From Arthrobacter oryzae (GTDB taxonomy: Bacteria > Actinomycetota > Actinomycetes > Actinomycetales > Micrococcaceae), in NCBI RefSeq assembly GCF_030812315.1, contig NZ_JAUSSM010000001.1, forward strand, positions 186,001 to 250,000: 64,000 nt of DNA, written 5' to 3'. A program made the translations under genes and the position numbers. Below the pieces are notes generated by a model. That model was not told the origin of the DNA and ran no database searches. It was given only the letters and a program-made list of their open reading frames with translations. Positions 56,701 through 63,866 of this stretch are shown here, piece after piece; the first letter of the stretch is position 1; the number at the start of each line of letters is the position of its first letter.

Positions 56701-58056
56701 GTAAACCGGGTGGTCAGCCTCGTGTTCGAGCATGCCCGACTAAGGCCGCGGACCTCGCTCGCCGTGGTGACGGCAAGCCTCCGCCACGCGGCCAGGATCG
56801 GCGAGGCCATCCGGCTGCAGCTGCCCAACTACCCGCTGTTGGCGAGTTTCTTCTCGGCCGGGCCGGAATCCTTCCGGGTTGTGGACCTGGAACGTGCCCA
56901 GGGCCTGGTCCGCGACCACGTGATCTTTTCCCCGGGGTATGGCCGCACGCCGCACGGCCGCGCGCTCCACAATTTCGGCCCGCTGTCCGCCGAGGGCGGC
57001 AGGGCGAAATTCGCGCTGGCCATGACCCGTGCGCGGCGTTCCCTGCACGTACTCAGTTGCTTCAAGCCGGAAGACCTCGACGTCAGCCGCCTCAGCCATG
57101 GCGCCGTCGACTTCTATGAACTGCTCGACCGTGAGATTGCCGGCAACACGGACCTCGGTACGCCGGCGTCCCGCGCAGCCGCGAGCGAACAGGCGCTGGG
57201 TGCCGACCCCCTCGTGGCAGACCTGGGCGACAGGCTGCGCGCCCGCGGCGCCAGGGTCTGGCACCAGTACGACGGCGTGATCGACGTGGCCGCGGCCGCC
57301 GACCCGGTGAATTCCATCGGTCATGATGATGCCGAAATCCCCAGGCCCGTGGCCATTGAGTCCGACGGTACGGAACAATACCGGCGCATGAGCGTTCGGG
57401 AACGGAGCAGGCTTCGTCCGCAACTGCTGGAACGGCTGGGCTGGCGCTACATGCCCCTCTGGACCATCGAAGTGTTCACCGACCCGTCCGCCTGTGCGGA
57501 CCGGATCGGCGGTTACCTTGGGCTGGAAAAGCCGGCAGTCACCGGATTTTCACCGAGTTCCCAGGGGTTCTTCGAGGACGATGTGGACAACCTGACACTG
57601 ACAAGCGCAGAGCGTGCCAGCGAGGCTTCCGAACGGGAAGCGGCCGGGTCCGAGGACCGCAGCGAGTCGGGGACCGAATCCGGGGCCGAACCTGGAACCC
57701 AGTCCGGCAGCGGGGAGTACGGGAGCGTGGCATCGGCGGCCAGGCCCCCGGTACCCTTGGAAGAGGGCGGTGCGGACCGGGAAGAGCCCAATAGCGCCGG
57801 ACCCGGTTCAGAGGGATACAGCAAGGAAGACGGCATGGACACGAACAGCAGCGAAGCGGGCAGCCGGGGCGGCGTCCCTGCCTCGGGCGCCGACGGGGCC
57901 GCGCCCAACCGGGGCCGCGAGGCGGGTGCCGGCGTGCCCGCCGGAGTACTGCCGAACAAAGCCGCTGAGGATGACCCGAAGCGCTGGGGCGATCACGCCT
58001 CGGATTACGACCACGATGCCTGGCTGCAGGAGCAGAAACCGCCGCACTGGGGCTGA
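53779..58056 (+). CDS. Helicase-like protein with degenerate Walker motifs
   Basis: Very large protein (1,425 residues) with an SF1/UPF1-like helicase layout and a C-terminal restriction-nuclease-like domain. Motif I reads SPPGTGQTQT, with Gln311 in place of the Walker A Lys. Walker B reads VVILDAEATS, Asp843-Ala844 in place of Asp-Glu. Motif III reads FGDDKIASP in place of GDxxQ. Motif VI (ALAMTRARRSLHVLS, about residues 1080-1094) is intact. A Vsr/MTES-like domain follows (VIDVAAA, VAIESDGTEQY with Glu1194 and Asp1196, then LLERLGWRYMPLW). The last ~170 residues are an acidic, Ser/Glu/Gly-rich tail. The frame is intact. GTG 53830 with a GAAGG site is the alternative start. An ATPase-dead scaffold is inferred. 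Confidence 0.8.
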   Translation: MPVWSRASRASAEKKAVVSVGQGLPEGSEELKKWLSGLKPVTGADTMLRFTKTPEGSIDLTHAHPSGLAQLMAGRRTRLSTLIRDHDQYVVAARASRNLRSKIFELGNDRGIDAGYFSAGTVSWTSAVGGKPQRVSAPVMLTAISLTVRPGEDDYELQLTEQAHINPALIRHLKSIHGIVFDVNAVTRMAYSTARFDPQPVLDRLGTLIKPIHGADVEHNLLVSTFADLSGNLDDPWINQNNPIVAALARAAAGEAVDVPELAEDRFQDIDLRDPAEELLLLDADADQQYVVDAVRAGDSLLVSSPPGTGQTQTAINTIGALVDEGKTVLVVGDRRASLSEVATQLETLGLESILFALSGTATPLQLKGQLVRAIVRNEKSLQPQLENLHTTLAEHRHALMDHVASLHNVRQRWGCSPYQAMQSLAELTSIQPAPATTVRLKRSVLDNIRDREELAGRLHRAAELGSFSRASTASPWHGARLLTRKETEEAHDVARSVEKNLPVLRHRMNEVAEHAQIRLGTTFAEWGAQLELLMAVRESLDKFTPDIFDRPVHDLISATATSPWRRERGIEMPSMQRSRLRRVAKEYVRPGVHISDLHSSLVLVQEQRALWAGYATTQRHPAVPSGLGEVNVMYRSLERELAQLGAAVKHTAAGGDLQHTPYEELMERLERLVADSRTLKTLPERTLLIENMREHGLGELLADLADREVPAASVASELELAWWQSALEAMISGDDYLAMSDGDALRQLEAEYRLADNAHIASGAARLRWTLAERWRAGIGENPRQADLLRSLLKDGRVTLAALTAQAPALVPMLVPVWSVSPYLMTGLLPAEQKFDAVVILDAEATSLQAVLPAIARARQVIAFGDDKIASPRTFTVGVERLAAGETAHQSVESAYTALAAVLPTRRLTSVYRAVDEDLVLQLSKSFYDGRLRRLPEGQTATGLDRALLVEYLPDGTGLPSADQEGVESAVAEVNRVVSLVFEHARLRPRTSLAVVTASLRHAARIGEAIRLQLPNYPLLASFFSAGPESFRVVDLERAQGLVRDHVIFSPGYGRTPHGRALHNFGPLSAEGGRAKFALAMTRARRSLHVLSCFKPEDLDVSRLSHGAVDFYELLDREIAGNTDLGTPASRAAASEQALGADPLVADLGDRLRARGARVWHQYDGVIDVAAAADPVNSIGHDDAEIPRPVAIESDGTEQYRRMSVRERSRLRPQLLERLGWRYMPLWTIEVFTDPSACADRIGGYLGLEKPAVTGFSPSSQGFFEDDVDNLTLTSAERASEASEREAAGSEDRSESGTESGAEPGTQSGSGEYGSVASAARPPVPLEEGGADREEPNSAGPGSEGYSKEDGMDTNSSEAGSRGGVPASGADGAAPNRGREAGAGVPAGVLPNKAAEDDPKRWGDHASDYDHDAWLQEQKPPHWG

Positions 58057-58088
58057 CCGCTGTGCTCCATAGGACCGGGCCGGCCGGT

Positions 58089-58823
58089 TTACGGCTGGCC
58101 CGGCGCTCCGACGAGCACGAAGAAGAGTTTGCCTTGTGTTGAGCTGCCGGCAAGGCGGCGTGCCTGGTCGGGATCCGCGGCGACCACCATGAGCCCCTCG
58201 GTTTCTCCCGTGCCCAGCCATTGTCCGGTTTGCCCGCCCTGCCCGGAGGTCCAGAGGACCGGGACAGAGGCAGCCAGCACCTCCGATTCCGCCGCCTGGC
58301 CGTAGTCGGTTCCGTTGGTCATGACGATATTGACCAGCTGGCCGGGCGCCACCAACTGGATGGACGACGGATCGGCCATCCTCAGGGGTACCGCCGCCGA
58401 ACCGGGGGCGGTACCCGCCAGCAGCCCAGGTCCAAGTAACTGAGTGTCGGAGATCAGCTGGCCTTTGCGCAGCGGTGCAGCAAGCTGTTTGCCTTGGATC
58501 GCGGCAGTGTCGGTGAAGGCACCGGAGGGAATCATCCCGGGCGGCACCCTGACCGGCACTACTTCATTGCTGGACAGGGTTGCTCCGGCAGGAAGGTCCC
58601 TGGCTGAGGCCATGGCCGTCACGGTGTGGGCGGGTGCAGGTGTCAGTTGTTGGACGGCGATGCCGGCGGCGGCGCACAACAGGAGCGCAACGGCGAGCCT
58701 GCGGTTGCGGTTGAGCCATGCAGCGAAGCGGCGCCTGCCGGACAGGCCCGGGCGCCCGGGGCGTTCTGACCGAATGCCGTGACGGCGTGACGAAAATCCG
58801 TTGTTGCGGAGGGTGGAGGGCAT
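58089..58823 (-). CDS. SAF-domain protein, CpaB/RcpC-like
   Basis: Protein of 244 residues. An Arg-rich cytoplasmic lead is followed by one helix (LAVALLLCAAAGIAVQQL; about residues 43-60) and an extracytoplasmic SAF domain (ASARDLPAGATLSSNEVVPVRVPPG, split over two strands; KGQLISDTQLL) as in CpaB proteins of Flp pilus assembly. No other pilus genes are next to it. It ends 33 bp after the convergent helicase-like gene. Leaderless promoter. Confidence 0.78.
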   Translation of the reverse strand: MPSTLRNNGFSSRRHGIRSERPGRPGLSGRRRFAAWLNRNRRLAVALLLCAAAGIAVQQLTPAPAHTVTAMASARDLPAGATLSSNEVVPVRVPPGMIPSGAFTDTAAIQGKQLAAPLRKGQLISDTQLLGPGLLAGTAPGSAAVPLRMADPSSIQLVAPGQLVNIVMTNGTDYGQAAESEVLAASVPVLWTSGQGGQTGQWLGTGETEGLMVVAADPDQARRLAGSSTQGKLFFVLVGAPGQP

Positions 58824-58829
58824 ACCGTC

Positions 58830-58835
58830 AGGCTA
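58830..58835 (-). promoter_or_regulatory. Leaderless -10 element (TAGCCT)
   Basis: On the minus strand TAGCCT ends 6 nt before the ATG of the CpaB-like gene. Confidence 0.5.
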
Positions 58836-58938
58836 AAAGAGTCCCGGTGGTGCGGACAGACCGTGGAAGTCCTATGTGGAAAACCCGCCGTTGCGGACGC
58901 GTCCGCCGGATTGCGGCAGCCGGTGCTGGAAGTGGCGG

Positions 58939-59184
58939 CTAGCTTGCGGCTGCGGCAGCCGGCGCGGGAGCCGCAGCCGGGGCGGGCGAGACGCTGCTGC
59001 CCTTGGTGTCGCGGGAGTCGGTCCGGTAGAAGCCCGAGCCCTTGAAAACGACGCCGACGCTGTTGAACTTCTTGCGCAGCGTCCCCTCGCACTCGGGGCA
59101 GGAGGTGAGGGAGCTGTCGGTAAACGACTGCACGATCTCGAAGGCGTGGCTGCAGTCCTTGCAGGCATATGCATACGTGGGCAC
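58939..59184 (-). CDS. FmdB-family zinc ribbon protein
   Basis: Small protein of 81 residues with the FmdB/CxxC zinc ribbon: MPTYAYACKDCSHAFEIVQS with the first Cys pair (residues 8 and 11) and SCPECEG with the second. GTG start with a strong GAGGAGG ribosome site. The C-terminus is an Ala/Pro-rich tail (PAAAPAPAAAAAS). Thought to be a regulatory or metal-binding protein; function unproven. Confidence 0.88.
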   Translation of the reverse strand: MPTYAYACKDCSHAFEIVQSFTDSSLTSCPECEGTLRKKFNSVGVVFKGSGFYRTDSRDTKGSSVSPAPAAAPAPAAAAAS

Positions 59185-59323
59185 TGGAAATCCTCCTCTG
59201 GGACAAACGAACAGGTCCCGTGCTGCAAGTCGCGGATTCCAGCCGATGTTTCCATCGACGTGTTCCGCTCCTTAGCAGTCGCAGGGCCTGAGTGCCAATT
59301 CTATCACCAGCGGCAGGGGAGCT

Positions 59324-59920
59324 TTACATCAGGCTTGTGAGGCCTGACGGAGTGACCGCAACGCGAACCGGGCGGTCGAAGGACTCTGCGGCGATAGAGC
59401 CGGCCGGAAGCACTTCGGTGTCGTAGACCACTGCAGCCGCCGGCACGGGCAGTTCCTCCTCTTCCAGTCCGGCCAGGAACTTGTCGTAGTAGCCGCCGCC
59501 CTGGCCGATCCTGTTGCCAGACAGGTCCACAGCGGTGGCTGGAACGAAGATCCCGGCCACATCGCGCATGACCTCGATGCCGTGCCGTTCTCCGACGGGT
59601 TCCTCGATGGGCGCGTAACTGCTGCGGACAAATTCGGTCGCCGGAGTCCAGAAGACCCAGGCCAGAGTGAGCGACGGCCCGCAGACCGGCAACAGTACCC
59701 TGTGCCCGGTCCCGTGAAGTGCGGCGATGAGCGGGAGCGTGGGCGGTTCGAATCCCACTCCCAGGTACGCGGCAAATGTGCCCCGCTCCCCGGCGGCAAC
59801 CATGGTGGCCCACTGCAGCCCGTGGCGGGCGATGCCGGCACCGGCGGCTTCCAGTCCCGCGGGAGAGGCCGCAGCACGTTCGATCCTGTGGGCGGAGCGG
59901 ATCTCTTCCTTCGATGGCAT
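59324..59920 (-). CDS. 5-formyltetrahydrofolate cyclo-ligase
   Basis: Converts 5-formyl-THF to 5,10-methenyl-THF with ATP; 198 residues. The ATP-binding block is RIGQGGGYYDKFLAG (about residues 139-153), with FVPATAVDLSGN just before it; MPSKEEIRSAHRIER at the N-terminus resembles the family start. The ATG at 59920 has AAGGA nine bases upstream and is preferred to 59938. It is divergent from galU, a common actinobacterial arrangement. Confidence 0.9.
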   Translation of the reverse strand: MPSKEEIRSAHRIERAAASPAGLEAAGAGIARHGLQWATMVAAGERGTFAAYLGVGFEPPTLPLIAALHGTGHRVLLPVCGPSLTLAWVFWTPATEFVRSSYAPIEEPVGERHGIEVMRDVAGIFVPATAVDLSGNRIGQGGGYYDKFLAGLEEEELPVPAAAVVYDTEVLPAGSIAAESFDRPVRVAVTPSGLTSLM

Positions 59921-60007
59921 GAGTGCCTGTCCTTCCATGCCCGGAGGCCTCAGTTCGGGGCGAAACCGGGCGGTCCGTGCAATTACCCAATGTTTGGTCC
60001 CTGACGT

Positions 60008-60013
60008 TAGATT
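60008..60013 (+). promoter_or_regulatory. Leaderless -10 element (TAGATT)
   Basis: TAGATT ends 6 nt before the galU GTG at 60020. Confidence 0.55.
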
Positions 60014-60019
60014 AGTCCA

Positions 60020-60925
60020 GTGACTACCACCAATACTTCCGTCCGCAAGGCTGTCATTCCTGCTGCGGGTCTCGGCACCCGGTTCCTCCCGGCCACCAAG
60101 GCCATGCCCAAGGAAATGCTGCCCGTAGTGGACAAGCCCGCGATCCAGTATGTCGTGGAGGAAGCGGTCAACGTTGGCCTCAACGACATCCTCATGATCA
60201 CCGGCCGGAACAAGCGCGCCCTGGAAGACCACTTCGACAGGGTTCCCTCGCTGGAGTCAATGCTCGAGGCCAAGGGCGACACCACCAAACTCGAATCCAT
60301 CCAGGCTGCCAGCAACCTCGGCGACATCCATTACGTCCGCCAGGGCGACCCCATGGGCCTTGGCCACGCCGTGCTGCGCGCCAAGCAGCACGTTGGCTAT
60401 GAGCCCTTCGCCGTACTGCTTGGCGATGACCTCATCGACGCCCGCGACGAACTGCTGAGCACCATGATCGAGGTCCAGGCCAAGACCGGCGGATCCGTCG
60501 TTGCGCTCATTGAGGTGGAGCCGTCCCAGATCAGCGCCTACGGCTGCGCCGATATCGATGAAACCGACATGAACGGTTTCGTGCGGATCAGGAAGCTCGT
60601 GGAAAAGCCCACCGTTGATGAAGCGCCGTCGAACCTGGCCGTGATCGGACGCTACGTCCTGCACCCCGCCGTCTTCGACGTCCTCGAACGCACCGAACCT
60701 GGCAGGGGCGGGGAAATCCAGCTCACTGATGCACTTCAGGAACTTGCTGCGGGAACCGGTGAGGGTTACGGCGTCTACGGCGTTGTTTTCCGTGGCCGCC
60801 GCTACGACACCGGTGACAAGCTCAGCTACCTCAAGGCCTGCGTCCAGCTCGCCTGCGACAGCGACGACCTCGGCCCAGGGCTGCGCGAATGGCTGCCGGA
60901 ATTCACTTCCTCGCTGGCCAAGTAA
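60020..60925 (+). CDS. galU: UTP-glucose-1-phosphate uridylyltransferase
   Basis: Makes UDP-glucose for cell-wall and exopolysaccharide sugars and for trehalose synthesis; 301 residues. Nucleotide-binding N-terminus AVIPAAGLGTRFLPATKAMP (about residues 11-30), metal-binding Asp in AVLLGDDLIDA and VEKPTVDEAP are conserved. GTG start, leaderless. It is followed by rimJ-like and sepX genes, the usual actinobacterial cluster, but without a moeA/glp gene between. Confidence 0.95.
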   Translation: MTTTNTSVRKAVIPAAGLGTRFLPATKAMPKEMLPVVDKPAIQYVVEEAVNVGLNDILMITGRNKRALEDHFDRVPSLESMLEAKGDTTKLESIQAASNLGDIHYVRQGDPMGLGHAVLRAKQHVGYEPFAVLLGDDLIDARDELLSTMIEVQAKTGGSVVALIEVEPSQISAYGCADIDETDMNGFVRIRKLVEKPTVDEAPSNLAVIGRYVLHPAVFDVLERTEPGRGGEIQLTDALQELAAGTGEGYGVYGVVFRGRRYDTGDKLSYLKACVQLACDSDDLGPGLREWLPEFTSSLAK

Positions 60926-60932
60926 CGGTCCC

Positions 60933-61550
60933 ATGCGGGGCAGCATCTGGCCGGTGACGCTGGAGTGCGGCGACCTTGTTCTGCGCCCCATCCGGTACCG
61001 CGACCGTAAGGAATGGATGGCGGTCCGTTCCCGCAATTCCGAATGGCTGGCTCCGTGGGAGGCGTCCAATCCGGCCCCGGGAGGGGCACTGCCGGACTAC
61101 CGGCAGATGGTCAGGTCCCTCAACGCGCAGGCCGCGCAAGCCACGGCGTTGCCCTTTGTGATCACCGAACGGACGCCGGGGCAGCGCAATCCGGTAATCG
61201 TCGGGCAACTGACCGTGTCCTCCATCATCTGGGGCTCCGCAATGATGGCGACGCTGGGCTACTGGGTGGACAGGTCCTGTGCTGGCCGGGGGATTGCGCC
61301 CACAGCAGTGGCCATGGCTACTGATCACTGCTTCCGCACCCTTGGGCTGCACCGGATGGAAATCAACATCCGGCCGGAAAATGCGCCCAGCCTACGGGTG
61401 GTGGAAAAGCTTGGTTTCCGTGACGAAGGCTACCGGCCGCGTTTCCTGCACATCAACGGGGAATGGGCTGACCACCGGTCCTTCGCCCTCACGGCCGAGG
61501 AAGTTCCCGAAGGACTGCTTTCCAGATGGCTGGGAAACCGCCCGTCCTGA
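60933..61550 (+). CDS. RimJ-like GNAT acetyltransferase
   Basis: N-acetyltransferase of 205 residues in the RimJ/RimL subgroup. Substrate-site lead LECGDLVLRPIRYRDRKEWM, acetyl-CoA motif GYWVDRSCAGRGIAPTAVAM (about residues 110-129) and INIRPENAPSLRVVEKLGF. The ATG at 60933 lies 7 bp after the galU stop, so it belongs to the galU operon. The target is unknown; ribosomal protein N-termini are a family guess. Confidence 0.88.
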   Translation: MRGSIWPVTLECGDLVLRPIRYRDRKEWMAVRSRNSEWLAPWEASNPAPGGALPDYRQMVRSLNAQAAQATALPFVITERTPGQRNPVIVGQLTVSSIIWGSAMMATLGYWVDRSCAGRGIAPTAVAMATDHCFRTLGLHRMEINIRPENAPSLRVVEKLGFRDEGYRPRFLHINGEWADHRSFALTAEEVPEGLLSRWLGNRPS

Positions 61551-61727
61551 ACCGCCTTCAGTGGCCTTGCTGACGCCCGTCCCAACCCCTCAGCACAGTG
61601 CTTCCTGACGCGCTTTTAGCCACGTGTCCTGACGACGGCTGTTGTGTCTTTGGTCATAAATCCATTGATTTGCCAGCTGCCCGGCGACACACCGGAGGTA
61701 ATGCGAGTGCGGGGGGCGAATTGCTCA

Positions 61728-61733
61728 TACGGT
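61728..61733 (+). promoter_or_regulatory. Leaderless -10 element (TACGGT)
   Basis: TACGGT ends 7 nt before the GTG at 61741. It supports that start over TTG 61735. Confidence 0.45.
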
Positions 61734-61740
61734 TTTGATT

Positions 61741-62706
61741 GTGGACTTCCCCCTTAGCAGCTCAGTGATCCTTGTTGTCGCTGTCGCGCTCTGGATAGTT
61801 TGGGTGGCCCCGTATGTACTCCGAAACCGCCGGCACCAGCTGCAGCCCGCCGTCGAGCTGATGCCGGAACTCAACTTCGCCGAACCCGCAGACCCCCAAG
61901 CCGGAAACGTCATGAAAATGGCCGCCCAGCAGGAGAAACCAATGGAAACCAAGCAGGCCACCGGATCCGCCCAGGGATCCCTGACCCCCGCCGCCGGCCC
62001 GGGGCCGGCGAAGGCGCGTCCGGGAGCACTCAGGATCCGGTACGGACGATGTGCGATCGCTCTCATGGCGCTGGTGTCCCTGCTGACCGGGATCATGTCC
62101 GCCGCCTTCCTCATGTTCGGCATTGGTTCGTCGTGGCTGCCTGTCGCCGCCCTGCTGACCGGTGTCGTGTCCGTGGCATTGCTTCGACGGCTGGCGGTAC
62201 GGGACCGGCGCGTCAGGATGAATGCGGCTTTCCGTGCGGCCATGACTGCCCCGGAGCGCCAGATGCGGGCAGCTGTCCCGCGTCCCACCCGGGAGCCTGC
62301 CGTGGATGCCCCGGAAAGCCAGCTTTTCGATGCTGAGGCGGGCAGCAAGCCCAAGGTCAAGCCGCTGACTGCCCAGGAACTGCGTGAAGCCGCCCTCGCC
62401 GAAGCCAAAGCCTCGGGCGATACGGCCCTGCGGACCGCCGCCGCCCCGGGATCTGCGGTCAGCGCGGAATCCAGCTGGGAACCGGTCGACGTTCCCAAAC
62501 CCACCTACGTCGAGGCAGCCAAGGCCGAACGTGCAGCCCCTGAGCCGCTTGACCTGCCCGAAGCCCCGAAGGCTGCCGGCAAACCGTCCCTCAAACAGGG
62601 ACCGGCAGCGGCTCCGGCCGCCGGAGGGGCCTCCGGCAAGCCGCTCACGAAGGCGCAGAGTGCCCTGAGTAACCTGGACGACGTTCTGCAGCGCCGCCGC
62701 GCCTGA
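61741..62706 (+). CDS. SepX/GlpR-like divisome membrane protein
   Basis: Membrane protein of 321 residues resembling SepX (Streptomyces) and GlpR (Corynebacterium), division-site proteins. One N-terminal helix (SSVILVVAVALWIVWVAPYVL; about residues 5-25), a Pro/Ala-rich linker, two helices near 103-140 (CAIALMALVSLLTG and LPVAALLTGVVSVAL), then a long unstructured Ala/Pro/Lys tail. Context supports the call: galU, then a RimJ-like gene, then this gene. In the Corynebacterium model GlpR binds Glp, a MoeA-like protein whose gene is absent here. Ends at a good terminator. Confidence 0.75.
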   Translation: MDFPLSSSVILVVAVALWIVWVAPYVLRNRRHQLQPAVELMPELNFAEPADPQAGNVMKMAAQQEKPMETKQATGSAQGSLTPAAGPGPAKARPGALRIRYGRCAIALMALVSLLTGIMSAAFLMFGIGSSWLPVAALLTGVVSVALLRRLAVRDRRVRMNAAFRAAMTAPERQMRAAVPRPTREPAVDAPESQLFDAEAGSKPKVKPLTAQELREAALAEAKASGDTALRTAAAPGSAVSAESSWEPVDVPKPTYVEAAKAERAAPEPLDLPEAPKAAGKPSLKQGPAAAPAAGGASGKPLTKAQSALSNLDDVLQRRRA

Positions 62707-62717
62707 CTGCGAACCAT

Positions 62718-62753
62718 AGCCCCGGGCAGCCTAACGGCCGTCCGGGGCTTTTT
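62718..62753 (+). terminator. sepX-like gene terminator
   Basis: AGCCCCGG (62718-62725) pairs with CCGGGGCT (62742-62749), followed by TTTTC; 12 bp after the stop. A typical intrinsic terminator. Confidence 0.8.
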
Positions 62754-62824
62754 CGTGCGGGCACAGCCTTGGCCGCTACTGCGGGCCTGGGCCGCGCGCA
62801 CAACGACTGTGCCGTACCTGCCTG

Positions 62825-62830
62825 TAGCCT
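62825..62830 (+). promoter_or_regulatory. Leaderless -10 element (TAGCCT)
   Basis: TAGCCT ends 6 nt before the ATG at 62837. Confidence 0.5.
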
Positions 62831-62836
62831 CAGAGC

Positions 62837-63636
62837 ATGACTCGCATCTGTGTTGCCGGCGGCACCGGCCAAGTTGGCCGTGAGGTGGTGGGCCAGGCGC
62901 TGACGCTGGGCCACGACGTTTCCGTCATCTGCCGTAATCCGCCGGTTCCCGGCAGTTCAGAATACGACGACGGCGCCGCCTACTTCCGTGCGGACGTCAC
63001 CACCGGGGAAGGGCTGCCGGACGCGCTGGCCGGTGCCGCCGTCGTCGTCGATTGCCTGGAAGGCAAGACCGGCAAGGCCCTCAGGAACTTTGCCGACGGC
63101 GGCGCCCGTCTCCTCGGGGCGGCGCACACCGCCGGTGTCAGCAAAGCCGTCCTGCTTTCCATCATCAACTGCGACCAGGTGCCGCTGCGGTTCTACCAGT
63201 CCAAGGCGGACAAGGAGGATGTCTCGCGGCGTCTTCCCTTGAGACCGTTACGGTGCGAACCACCCAGTTCCACAGCCTTCCGGTGCAGCTGTTCTCTGCC
63301 GGCGCCAGGGTAGGGCTGATTCCGGTGGTCAAGGGCGCCCGTTTCCAAACCATCGCGCCGGCGGAGGTGGCTTCGGCCCTGCTCGAAGCAGTCCTCGAGG
63401 AGCCCTCGGCGGAACTCCACAGGCTCCGGACGGTGGGCGGACCGGAAGCGATCGGCATGGGGGAGCTGGCGGAAACCTGGAAGCGCCACACGGGTTCCCG
63501 TGGCCACCTGGTGCACCTGCCCCTTCCGGGCGCCATGGGCAAATTCCTGCGCGAGGGCCGGAACCTGATCCCGGAACAGCGCTATGGAAGCGAGACATTC
63601 GGGAGCTGGCTGGCGAAGCACGCAGATAGTTTGTAG
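62837..63636 (+). pseudogene. NAD(P)-binding NmrA-like protein with internal frameshift
   Basis: The first frame (62837-63313) begins MTRICVAGGTGQVGREVVG, a Rossmann NAD(P) fingerprint of the NmrA/atypical short-chain reductase group, and reads sensibly to FYQSKADKEDV. After about 63223 the protein continues in another frame (AASSLETVTVRTTQFHSL and on to AKHADSL, stop at 63636). One missing base near GTCTCGCGG (63221-63229) explains both; adding one base restores a protein of about 266 residues. Either a decayed gene or a sequencing error. Leaderless promoter (TAGCCT). Confidence 0.75.
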
Positions 63637-63693
63637 CCTAGGGACACCGGTTTGCCTGTTCCTGCGGAATATCCCAAGGTACGGCGGCGGCCC

Positions 63694-63766
63694 GGGGCTA
63701 TAGCTCAGTTGGTAGAGCGCTTCGTTCGCATCGAAGAGGTCAGGGGTTCGAATCCCCTTAGCTCCA
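63694..63766 (+). tRNA. tRNA-Ala (anticodon CGC)
   Basis: A 73-nt cloverleaf: acceptor arms GGGGCTA and TAGCTCC (one G-U), D-arm with AGCTCAGTTGGTAGAGC, anticodon loop TTCGCAT in a CTTCG/CGAAG stem, T-arm GGGGTTCGAATCCCC and discriminator A. Anticodon CGC reads GCG (Ala). CCA is not encoded. Confidence 0.95.
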
Positions 63767-63772
63767 CAGAAT

Positions 63773-63811
63773 AAGCTCCCTCATCCGAGCCAGCATCGGA
63801 CGGGGGAGCTT
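63773..63811 (+). terminator. tRNA-Ala terminator
   Basis: AAGCTCCC (63773-63780) pairs with GGGAGCTT (63804-63811), with an inner TCCGA/TCGGA stem, followed by TCTCTTTTC. Confidence 0.75.
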
Positions 63812-63866
63812 TCTCTTTTCCGGGCCTGCCCTGCGCGCCCCGCACCACCCCCTCGAAAGGACTGCA

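Noticed and set aside
61700..61756. 18-codon upstream frame before the SepX-like gene
   Set aside because: It has a GGAGG site but no sign of conservation, and a leaderless promoter for the real gene lies inside it.
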